A DNA stretch of 5,804 nt from an uncultured Clostridia bacterium (GTDB lineage Bacteria; Bacillota; Clostridia; Oscillospirales; Ruminococcaceae), in NCBI GenBank assembly GCA_946056455.1, contig CAMGJS010000073.1, forward strand, positions 1 to 5,804, in the 5' to 3' direction. Made by a program: the position numbers and the translations under genes. This document shows positions 1 to 5,804 of the stretch, one piece after another; the first letter of the stretch is position 1, and every line of letters begins with the position of its first letter. The notes below the pieces were generated by a model, which ran no database searches, was not told the origin of the DNA, and worked only from the letters and a program-made list of their open reading frames with translations.

Positions 1-76
1 TATCCTGTAATTCTTTGAGTATTTCAGGGGTGATTTCAATTTCATCGAACTGTTTTTCTTTGCCTAAACTTCCCAT
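1..76 (-). CDS. Start of a further operon gene, cut by the window edge (possibly LicD-type transferase)
   Basis: A frame opens at the ATG at 76-74 and runs without a stop to base 1, giving 25 residues beginning MGSLGKEKQF and ending TPEILKELQD. A stop (TAA at 91-89) lies in the same frame just upstream, and no other start codon lies between, so the ATG choice is forced. A weak GGTG lies five bases before it, and the gene overlaps tarJ by 13 bases, as expected for a coupled operon member. The acidic opening and the helix EILKELQ look like the beginning of LicD/fukutin-family phospho-choline or phospho-ribitol transferases, which often sit beside tarIJ, but 25 residues cannot prove this. Confidence 0.55.
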   Translation of the reverse strand, partial: MGSLGKEKQFDEIEITPEILKELQD

Positions 77-1083
77 TTCATCACCGTCTTATAATCATTT
101 AATATACTCTGTTCAAAAGCATTTACCATATCGTTTTCATCTTTTACGCATATAATCTGAGAAATAAGCATTTTAAGATATTTTCTGCACATTGCATTGT
201 TATCGATAAGATTGACAGCCTTTATAAAATCTTCTTTGCTGCTTCGGCTGTTACCGATAAAAATAAGACCTTTATCAAGCACTGACCTTGTATTTATCGG
301 AATAGGATTTTCGCTTACTCCAAGAAGACTTATACATCCCTGAGGTGATATCATATCAATCATCTGACTGATAGCCTCGCTGCTTTTGGTTCCTCCGACA
401 CATTCAAAGCAGTGGTCTATTTTTATATTCTTCGGTACATCGTCGATAATGTAAGTCTTGTCCGCAAAAGAAAAATGCTGAAGTTTGCGAAGGTTTTTTC
501 CGAAAACATATATCTTTGAGTCGGGATAAAGGCATCTGAGAACAAGGCTCATAACAAAGCCTAAGTTTCCATCGCCCCATATACCAAATGATTCCGTAAA
601 AGTTTTATTGGCACGCTCAAACGCTTCTGCGGCATTAATCGCAACGCTCACTATTTCGGTAAAAACATATATCACAGAATACTCGTTATTTATCGGAATT
701 ATCCTTTCATTGCCCACAGCCATAATTTCCTGCATAAAACCGTCATAGCCGCTGGAAACAAAAATGTTTTTAGGATTATAGTTTGCTTTTACGCCTTCGC
801 TTGACACTGTTTCTATAAGCGGCACGACTACAACTTTTGAATTTTTGGAAAATTTGCCGCTCTTATCAAAAAGAACAGTCGCGGTCGCTTCGTGAATAAG
901 AGCCATCGGAAGTTTCTTCTGTAAAACTTCCTTGCTCCTTTTGCCAAAATAGTATCTCTGATCGGCAGCACAGATGGACAGGTAATCCGGTTTTATGATA
1001 ACATCATCACACCCGAATTTAACTTCACGCTGAACCATTTCGATTCTCTTGGTATCCATCAGTCTGTAAATATGACCAATCAT
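64..1083 (-). CDS. tarJ: Ribulose-5-phosphate reductase TarJ
   Basis: This 339-residue zinc-containing medium-chain dehydrogenase reduces D-ribulose 5-phosphate to D-ribitol 5-phosphate with NADPH, supplying TarI, with which TarJ is known to work as a pair. Visible features are SICAADQRYYFGKR at 36-49 (zinc ligand Cys38), LIHE at 62-65 (His64, Glu65), a probable further ligand at Glu143 in YVFTEIV, the Rossmann loop GIWGDGNLG at 167-175, then KIYVFGK at 190-196, HCFECVGG at 224-231 and LLGVSE at 253-258. All of these match S. aureus TarJ closely, as does the length of about 340. The ATG at 1083 gives MIGHIYRLM, which aligns with the start of known TarJ proteins, and GGAG lies eight bases upstream inside tarI. 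Its end overlaps the next gene by 13 bases. Nothing is truncated or odd. Confidence 0.92.
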   Translation of the reverse strand: MIGHIYRLMDTKRIEMVQREVKFGCDDVIIKPDYLSICAADQRYYFGKRSKEVLQKKLPMALIHEATATVLFDKSGKFSKNSKVVVVPLIETVSSEGVKANYNPKNIFVSSGYDGFMQEIMAVGNERIIPINNEYSVIYVFTEIVSVAINAAEAFERANKTFTESFGIWGDGNLGFVMSLVLRCLYPDSKIYVFGKNLRKLQHFSFADKTYIIDDVPKNIKIDHCFECVGGTKSSEAISQMIDMISPQGCISLLGVSENPIPINTRSVLDKGLIFIGNSRSSKEDFIKAVNLIDNNAMCRKYLKMLISQIICVKDENDMVNAFEQSILNDYKTVMKWEV

Positions 1084-1796
1084 AATTTTTTCTCCGCAAG
1101 AAGTGCGTTTGCAACTTCAAGATCGTATGGATTGATGATTTTCATATTTGATACATCTCCGCGCACCATTTTTATTTTTCGTCCCTGTTTTATGCAGAGT
1201 CGGGCAAGTTCTGTCTCTGATTCCAGAACATCATTTTCTTTTTCAGCTTGCACAAAAATGCTGTCAAGGTCTTTGAGTCTGTATGTCTGAGGCGTCTGTT
1301 CCGCAAACATTTCGCTCTTTTTGGGAACGGCAGTAATATAGTCTTTTTGAGTCGAAGCAACTATCGTATCATTTGTTAAAACAACTGTACCGGCAATACC
1401 ATATTCTCTTGCTGCCGTGATGTTTTCATTTATAATGCGCTGCGTAACAAATGGACGGACCGCGTCGTGAGTAACCAGAATATCATCGTCGCCTATTCCG
1501 TAATTCTTCTCGATATAGTCAACGATGAGTTTGACCGACATTGTTTTATTTAATCCGCCTGATATTACCAGTACATCAGTGTCCATTGTGTCCGACTTTG
1601 ATATCATATCCTCAGTGAACTGATGCCAGTCATGCGGAGCAACAACAATGATTTTATCTATATTCGGATTAACATAAAACTGTTCCAGTGTATTGATTAT
1701 AAGCGGTTTTTCCCCCAACGGCAGAAACTGTTTCGGAAGATCCTGCCTGTGCATCCTGCTTCCTATTCCCGCTGCAAGTATTCCTGCGTAAACCAT
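1080..1796 (-). CDS. tarI: Ribitol-5-phosphate cytidylyltransferase TarI
   Basis: The 238-residue enzyme makes CDP-ribitol from CTP and D-ribitol 5-phosphate in the cytoplasm, the activated donor for ribitol teichoic acid and related capsules. It has LAAGIGSRM...LPKQF at 7-24 (Arg14, Lys22), SGGLNKTMSV at 79-88, THDAVRPFVTQRIINENI at 109-126 (Asp111), EQTPQTY at 166-172 and SNMKIINPYDL at 216-226 (Asp225). The stretch around THDAVRPF is almost identical to Staphylococcus aureus TarI as I remember it, and the length of 238 equals that family's usual size. This separates it from plain IspD of the MEP pathway, although IspD cannot be excluded without a search. It follows a 21-base gap holding a strong ribosome binding site, and its stop overlaps the tarJ start as ATGA. 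The tarI-tarJ order is the classic one. Confidence 0.88.
   Translation of the reverse strand: MVYAGILAAGIGSRMHRQDLPKQFLPLGEKPLIINTLEQFYVNPNIDKIIVVAPHDWHQFTEDMISKSDTMDTDVLVISGGLNKTMSVKLIVDYIEKNYGIGDDDILVTHDAVRPFVTQRIINENITAAREYGIAGTVVLTNDTIVASTQKDYITAVPKKSEMFAEQTPQTYRLKDLDSIFVQAEKENDVLESETELARLCIKQGRKIKMVRGDVSNMKIINPYDLEVANALLAEKKL
1092..1095 (-). promoter_or_regulatory. Ribosome binding site of tarJ inside the end of tarI
   Basis: GGAG on the minus strand lies eight bases before the tarJ ATG at 1083, within the last codons of tarI. It fixes the tarJ start and fits the ATGA stop-start overlap. Confidence 0.6.
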
Positions 1797-1803
1797 ATCC
1801 TCA

Positions 1804-1809
1804 CCCCTT
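1804..1809 (-). promoter_or_regulatory. Strong ribosome binding site of tarI
   Basis: The only real gap between genes in the operon (1797-1817) reads AAGGGGTGAGGAT before the ATG at 1796. The AAGGGG core lies seven bases before the start and nearly matches the full anti-Shine-Dalgarno sequence. It suggests that tarI is translated on its own, while the genes before and after it depend on coupling. Confidence 0.7.
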
Positions 1810-1817
1810 GTTTTTTC

Positions 1818-2528
1818 TTATAATAATTCGGTAGCGTATTTTGGAAAATCCCTGTAATTATCTATCTTGACAAATTCAATATCCGACTCAAAAACGCAGT
1901 TATCATTCCCTCCGACGCCGTAGTCATCGCCGAAGAAAAGAACTTCATCAGACGCAATATTGTTCTCGTCAAGATATTTTTTTAATGCATACAATTTATT
2001 ATACGGTTTCGGAGCAATATCAAAAGAAGATGTTCCACCGATAAAAACATTGTAATCGGCAAATATTTCACATACCCTGTCATAGTACGCTCTTCTTTTT
2101 GCTCTGTCGGGGTCGTATGCCAGCTTATCATCCAGCTTTGCTTTTGTTCCGAGTATCGGAAATGTTATAAGTCCCGAATCGTGAAATTCCACAGCGTCGC
2201 CAACATAATCGTGCAATCCGAATTCATTCCTGATTTGCTCTGCACAAGCGGTAACCTTGTCTTTGTCTGTTTTTTCAATTACACTTTCTCTTATGGTCAG
2301 CACACCGTCTTGTACCTTGCCGAACTGCATTCCGTAAAAGCCTGAAATATCTATATCAAAATGCTCCAACTGATTATACACTCTGTCGCATCCGCCTGCA
2401 CATACCATGAGCAGCTTGTATTTTTCACGGAGTTTTTCAAGAACGCTTCTGCATTCGGAATCAAGCGGACTTTTGTGCTGTGTAAGAGTTCCGTCCATAT
2501 CCATTGCAATAAGTCTGAGGTTATTCAT
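1818..2528 (-). CDS. HAD-superfamily (IIB) phosphohydrolase resembling eukaryotic phosphomannomutase
   Basis: This 236-residue cytoplasmic protein carries HAD motif I as DMDGTLT (nucleophile Asp10, acid/base Asp12), a motif II region CAGGCD at 43-48, a likely motif III lysine in YNKLYAL (Lys178), and motif IV as FFGDD...GGND at 198-209. The order and wording of IGGTSSFDIAP (163-173) and FFGDD..GGND closely follow human PMM2 (IGGQISFDVFP, FFGDKTMPGGND), and its length is close to the 246 residues of PMM2. The cap residues matching the PMM2 phosphate-binding arginines 123, 134 and 141 are not arginine here, and the motif II Ser is Cys47. It therefore may not be a mutase and may instead be a phosphatase for the product or precursor of the adjacent cytidylyltransferase. 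GGAG seven bases upstream supports the start, and TAATG links it to the preceding gene. Confidence 0.75.
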   Translation of the reverse strand: MNNLRLIAMDMDGTLTQHKSPLDSECRSVLEKLREKYKLLMVCAGGCDRVYNQLEHFDIDISGFYGMQFGKVQDGVLTIRESVIEKTDKDKVTACAEQIRNEFGLHDYVGDAVEFHDSGLITFPILGTKAKLDDKLAYDPDRAKRRAYYDRVCEIFADYNVFIGGTSSFDIAPKPYNKLYALKKYLDENNIASDEVLFFGDDYGVGGNDNCVFESDIEFVKIDNYRDFPKYATELL

Positions 2529-3178
2529 TATACTTCTCCATTTCTGAGTTTCATTAGTTGCTCTGCAATGATAAGATCTTCAGGATATGTAATTTTCATA
2601 TTATTCTTGAAATCATAGTATTCCCTGACCTTGCGTTCCTCAGGGAGTTGCTGTACTGTTGCGGTAATGTTTGAATCAGCTTTGAAATTATCATACAGCA
2701 TATCAAATCTGAACGCTTCGGGAGCCTGGATAAGATAATATTCATCTCTGAGAGTAACGCTCTCATTTTTTCTGCCAAGACTGTCGGTAATATGCTGAGC
2801 GGTGATAACAGCGTCATATTCACCAAGCATTCTGAAATAATCGTCTACAATCCTGCTTGTCAAAAAAGGTCTTGCAGCCTCGGTGATAAAAACCCTGTCA
2901 CATTCGGGGAAATTCGATTTTATATAATCAAGACCGTTTTTCAGACTTGAATTTCTTGTATTTCCACATTCAACGCAGATTACATCGTACTGCTTTGAAA
3001 TCCGTTCAGAATATGAGCAATCACATAATACGATTATTTTCTGACTTTCAACGGCACCTTTTATCGCATCTATAGAATACGAAATAATTTCTTTTTCAAG
3101 GAGAATGTTATACTGTTTGGGAATATCGCTTTCAAACCTGCTCCCCACTCCTCCGGAAAGTATCATTGATATATTCAT
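2528..3178 (-). CDS. Divergent IspD/TarI-family cytidylyltransferase, substrate unknown
   Basis: The 216-residue product is a cytoplasmic nucleotidyltransferase expected to join CTP to a phosphorylated alcohol or sugar. Visible family motifs are LSGGVGSRF...IPKQY at 7-23 (Arg14, Lys21), CGNTRNSSLKNGL at 71-83, QAPEAF at 151-156 and KITYPEDL at 195-202 (Asp201). The normally conserved HDAxRP is here TEAARP at 99-104, so the His is Thr and the metal-binding Asp is Glu. It differs widely from the second cytidylyltransferase downstream and is 22 residues shorter. Its start overlaps the transferase stop by four bases (ATGA) with only a weak upstream site (GGTG), so translation is probably coupled. 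Its stop and the next start share one base (TAATG). The family is clear. It could make CDP-ribitol redundantly, but a different CDP-polyol or CDP-sugar is at least as likely. Confidence 0.8.
   Translation of the reverse strand: MNISMILSGGVGSRFESDIPKQYNILLEKEIISYSIDAIKGAVESQKIIVLCDCSYSERISKQYDVICVECGNTRNSSLKNGLDYIKSNFPECDRVFITEAARPFLTSRIVDDYFRMLGEYDAVITAQHITDSLGRKNESVTLRDEYYLIQAPEAFRFDMLYDNFKADSNITATVQQLPEERKVREYYDFKNNMKITYPEDLIIAEQLMKLRNGEV
2536..2539 (-). promoter_or_regulatory. Ribosome binding site of the HAD gene inside the upstream cytidylyltransferase
   Basis: GGAG on the minus strand lies seven bases before the ATG at 2528, in the last codons of the preceding cytidylyltransferase gene. 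It supports that start and the TAATG coupling. Confidence 0.6.
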
Positions 3179-5733
3179 TTTATTAACACCATTTTCTTTA
3201 TCGTATCGTGAATTTTCTCTCCTGCCGTTCCGTCAGGGTTAGACAATGTTCTTTTTCTCACTTCAGAGCGTTGTGACTTGATTTCCGCCATATTATCTGA
3301 CGACGAACAAAGGAAATCGGCAAGGTCGGCTATATTCAGAAAGCCTTCACAGAAATTATTCTCATCCGCTGTTGTGGTATCGCTGTTCACACGGTTGAAC
3401 AGATTCATCTTATTAGGCTTGATTTTAGGAATATCCTCATCGCTTACTGAAATTTCATACTTTTTCCATTCGGATGAACATATATCATATACAAACATAC
3501 AGCCATATTCAAGGCTATACGAGTAAATATAATTTCCTATTCTTTTTGCAAAAATAAATCTGCCTAAATATTCGCTCATTATCGGTGTGGGTTTTACCGT
3601 CAGGATGTCATCATTTATCAAACCAATGCTCTCGTCCTCTTTGTTGATTTTTATGATATTATCAGACAAATACGGAAAAAGCATTACCGAATCATCACAA
3701 TCGCATATATCCACATATTCGGTCGGAACAGATTTTTCGGAATTAAAAACGGATATTTTTTTCATCTTTCCGAATGAAATATCATATACTGTGGGTTTGC
3801 CTGTATTCGGTGCAAGATACAACTTGTCGTCTGAAACAATTATACCGTGATAAGAGGAATTATCGGTATCACTGATATAGTTTGTTTCGCCTGTTTTTGT
3901 ATCCATTACGACTATACCTGAGCCACAGCAGACGGGAAGGTAGAGCATATCATTATATACCGAGCATTTTCTGAAATAATAAACATTCTGCAATTCAGGT
4001 ATACATCTTTTGATATATTTCTTCCAATCGGTATGGTATGTAATATTTTTGCTTTCGGAATCGCAGCAAACTATGGCGTCATAAGCATAGGGAATGAAGA
4101 AAAGTTTTCCTCCGCAATTTACAACAGAATAAAGTTTAGCATTACTAAGAATTGTGTAATCTTTCTTTATTTCTATTCTCTCAAAAGAGCCGTCTGACAT
4201 ATCATAAACAGCTATTGCAGATGCCGACATGGGAGCAAAATAAAGCTTACCTTCAAATTCACATATTCCGCCGAAAAGTCTGTTATCACTTTTTTCACCC
4301 GGAAACTCTCCCATATATTCGGGCGTCATAGAGGTTTTATTCATTCTGAAAAGACCGTTAAAGTTCATTGCGCTGAACCAAAGATATTCTCCGTCATCAT
4401 AAATGTCTTCAAAACAAATCTTTATCTGCTCAGATGTAAAATCAGTCACACCGATATTTTGAAGCAACACAGGTTTCCCCGTAAGCTGATATAACGCAAC
4501 AAGAGAGCTTCTGTCGCCGTAATAAGCGTCACTGCACGAAATAGCTCTGTGGAGGTCGGATGAATCATCAAAAATTCCAAACCCTGCATTTTTATACCAA
4601 TTAACAACCTTTATGTACTTATCAAGAAGATAATTGCGCATAGAATTATACACAGCAGAGCTCAACGGATGCGGACGCCACCATAAAACGACTTCTCTGT
4701 GAGCAGAGAAATAATTCAGGACAGAAATGATTTTAGACAGATATTCTTCATTTCCGTTAAGGATTGCTCCGACGCTTGTATTGTAAAGGACAATCTTCTT
4801 ATCGCCTGCAATTTTCTTCCAATCACATGGAAGCTCAAAGTCGGTATTATCTGCAACAAATACAGCGTCAAATTTAGGGCTTCCCAAAGCAAGCATCTTT
4901 TCTTCTGCATTAATTCTGCTATCGCCCAAAACGCTTGTATAGTTGCTTACATATGTATTTCTTATCTGTTCCGACTGAACAATAACATAATCCGCATTGA
5001 TGCAAGCGGACAATGTGCAGAAATGCTCAGGGACAATATTGCTTACTACAAAATACGGAATATACACAAGACAATCTGTATATTTTTTAAGTTCGTGGGA
5101 ATAAAATCTCGGGTCGACCGAAGTCACGCTGTTATATTCGTCATAAGGATTATGTATATACACAACATCAGGTCTGCGATTTTCAAAGTTATATGTTTCA
5201 TAGTGAACAACAGGAACATAATTCGGGTAGTCTCCGCCCTCGTAATGAAACTCGCCGAATGAACCGTCAGACTTGCGGTCGTAATACGGGATAGGCACAA
5301 CATAAGCGTCACAGTCGGGGTCATCGTTTGCTGCTTTCCACACGCTTTCAAGAGAGTCCCACATAGACGCTTTATACGGGCAGAAAACAACTTCAAGTCT
5401 GACTTTAATGTCATTCTTTACGCTGCTTTCAACATTCATCAGTTTTTTGTCAAGAGTTTTCTGGATTTTGTTTTCGTTTGTTTCATTTGAAAGGTTTGAT
5501 GAAACTTCATAGACAGCTTCGCAGTATTCTTCAAGAAAACGGACTGTAACAAAGCCCTCGCCCTCGGAATTTTCGATAATAGTACCTATCTGGATAGCGG
5601 TATTCTGACAATCTTCGAGGATACTTACAGCGTTCTGAAAATCCTTTTTTGAAACATATTTTTTAACGCTGTTATGAGCCTGATATATTGTTTCAAATAT
5701 TTCAAGGATATTATTTTTCAAAAACTTTCTCAT
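3175..5733 (-). CDS. CDP-glycerol glycerophosphotransferase-like GT-B enzyme with a beta-propeller region
   Basis: This 852-residue protein probably transfers a polyol phosphate from a CDP-polyol to a surface glycan or lipid-linked acceptor on the cytoplasmic side. Residues 1-105 are mostly helical and charged, with no signal peptide or membrane segment. Residues 110-437 resemble the Glyphos_transf (TagF/TarL-type) fold: LGSPKFD at 283-289 matches the family's GxPRxD region, WWRPHP at 351-356 the RxHP region, and GDRSS at 406-410 followed by GKPVLL matches the usual TDYSS...KPV nucleotide-site region. Residues about 440-765 form about seven propeller-like repeats. The tail includes DGTAGEKI at 834-841, like the DGxxxER/K ending of TagF proteins. 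The start is supported by GGGGAG six bases upstream. The stop overlaps the next start as ATGA. The family call is firm, but donor and acceptor are unknown. CDP-ribitol is a reasonable donor given tarI and tarJ downstream. Confidence 0.8.
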   Translation of the reverse strand: MRKFLKNNILEIFETIYQAHNSVKKYVSKKDFQNAVSILEDCQNTAIQIGTIIENSEGEGFVTVRFLEEYCEAVYEVSSNLSNETNENKIQKTLDKKLMNVESSVKNDIKVRLEVVFCPYKASMWDSLESVWKAANDDPDCDAYVVPIPYYDRKSDGSFGEFHYEGGDYPNYVPVVHYETYNFENRRPDVVYIHNPYDEYNSVTSVDPRFYSHELKKYTDCLVYIPYFVVSNIVPEHFCTLSACINADYVIVQSEQIRNTYVSNYTSVLGDSRINAEEKMLALGSPKFDAVFVADNTDFELPCDWKKIAGDKKIVLYNTSVGAILNGNEEYLSKIISVLNYFSAHREVVLWWRPHPLSSAVYNSMRNYLLDKYIKVVNWYKNAGFGIFDDSSDLHRAISCSDAYYGDRSSLVALYQLTGKPVLLQNIGVTDFTSEQIKICFEDIYDDGEYLWFSAMNFNGLFRMNKTSMTPEYMGEFPGEKSDNRLFGGICEFEGKLYFAPMSASAIAVYDMSDGSFERIEIKKDYTILSNAKLYSVVNCGGKLFFIPYAYDAIVCCDSESKNITYHTDWKKYIKRCIPELQNVYYFRKCSVYNDMLYLPVCCGSGIVVMDTKTGETNYISDTDNSSYHGIIVSDDKLYLAPNTGKPTVYDISFGKMKKISVFNSEKSVPTEYVDICDCDDSVMLFPYLSDNIIKINKEDESIGLINDDILTVKPTPIMSEYLGRFIFAKRIGNYIYSYSLEYGCMFVYDICSSEWKKYEISVSDEDIPKIKPNKMNLFNRVNSDTTTADENNFCEGFLNIADLADFLCSSSDNMAEIKSQRSEVRKRTLSNPDGTAGEKIHDTIKKMVLIK
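3439..4416 (-). repeat. Seven propeller-like blade repeats inside the transferase gene
   Basis: Residues 440-765 of the transferase contain seven imperfect repeats of about 36 to 50 residues. Each has a short hydrophobic strand, a turn such as DGEYLWF, EGKLYFAP, GGKLFFIP, NDMLYLP, DDKLYLAP or GNYIYSY, and then a strand ending in a form like VYD or VMD plus a polar turn. The approximate blades are 443-478, 487-523, 533-570, 586-620, 627-662, 672-708 and 724-762. The spacing and the LYF.P then xVYD pattern are typical of Kelch/YncE-like propellers. The repeats are seen directly; the seven-bladed fold and a role in binding an acceptor glycan or partner protein are inferences. Confidence 0.7.
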
Positions 5734-5739
5734 AGCAAG

Positions 5740-5745
5740 CTCCCC
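5740..5745 (-). promoter_or_regulatory. Ribosome binding site of the transferase gene
   Basis: On the minus strand GGGGAG lies six bases before the ATG at 5733. It is a good Shine-Dalgarno match and supports this start for the first gene of the visible operon. Confidence 0.7.
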
Positions 5746-5765
5746 AAACGGTTTTTATTTTCATT

Positions 5766-5793
5766 TTTATGGAAAAGATACACTGAATGTCTA
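5766..5793 (-). promoter_or_regulatory. Weak sigma-A-type promoter candidate
   Basis: On the minus strand TAGACA (5793-5788, five of six matches to TTGACA) is followed after 16 bases by CATAAA (5771-5766, four of six matches to TATAAT). This would start a transcript about 25 bases before the transferase ATG. The region is A+T-rich and only 71 bases are visible, so a chance match is quite possible and the true operon promoter may lie outside the window. Confidence 0.3.
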
Positions 5794-5804
5794 TAAAAAA
5801 TTGC

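Noticed and set aside
1797..1817. Possible terminator or internal promoter between the HAD gene and tarI
   Set aside because: The 21 bases hold a ribosome binding site but no hairpin and no room for a promoter.
1818..2528. Naming the HAD gene as phosphomannomutase
   Set aside because: The overall pattern fits, but the arginines that bind the substrate phosphate in PMM2 are missing, so the function should not be transferred.
2596..2826. Minus-strand 76-codon frame within the first cytidylyltransferase
   Set aside because: It is an out-of-frame shadow of a gene with recognisable motifs on both sides.
2528..3178. First cytidylyltransferase as a second tarI or as housekeeping ispD
   Set aside because: It lacks the TarI THDAVRPF signature and has TE in place of HD, so I did not assign either symbol.
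4699..5262. Long plus-strand open frame of 187 codons opposite the transferase gene
   Set aside because: It starts with GTG without a ribosome binding site, lies wholly inside a gene with clear family motifs, and its translation resembles no domain I know. It is an antisense shadow.
5124..5414. Minus-strand 96-codon frame within the transferase gene
   Set aside because: It lies in another frame of a region whose own frame carries conserved transferase sequence, and there is no sign of separate translation.

Overview
This window looks like part of a cell-surface polyol-phosphate (teichoic-acid-type) operon from a low-to-moderate GC Gram-positive bacterium, most likely a gut-type Clostridia member of the Bacillota. 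That placement is inferred from TarI/TarJ-type genes, Shine-Dalgarno sites before several genes, the A+T-rich codon use and the general look of the proteins; I cannot name the genus. All genes lie on the minus strand and are read from the right edge to the left edge. No RNA genes, insertion sequences, CRISPR arrays or long intergenic regions were seen.

Layout in transcription order. A short leader (5734-5804) holds a weak promoter candidate and a clear ribosome binding site. Gene 1 (5733-3175) encodes an 852-residue GT-B polyol-phosphate transferase of the CDP-glycerol glycerophosphotransferase type, with what looks like a seven-bladed beta-propeller placed near the end of the transferase domain. 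Gene 2 (3178-2528) is a divergent IspD/TarI-type cytidylyltransferase. Gene 3 (2528-1818) is a HAD phosphohydrolase resembling eukaryotic phosphomannomutases. After a 21-base gap with a strong ribosome binding site come gene 4 (1796-1080), a canonical TarI ribitol-5-phosphate cytidylyltransferase, and gene 5 (1083-64), a canonical TarJ ribulose-5-phosphate reductase. A sixth gene begins at 76 and leaves the window at base 1; only its first 25 residues are visible, and it may be a LicD/fukutin-type transferase.

How the genes may work together. TarJ would reduce D-ribulose 5-phosphate to D-ribitol 5-phosphate, and TarI would activate this with CTP to CDP-ribitol. The gene 1 transferase and possibly the gene cut off at the left edge are candidates to pass ribitol phosphate to a surface glycan. 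The second cytidylyltransferase and the HAD enzyme form a tightly coupled pair that does not fit the simple CDP-ribitol pathway. They suggest that a second CDP-activated compound is made in the same operon. This pair and the propeller-bearing transferase are the most interesting parts of the window.
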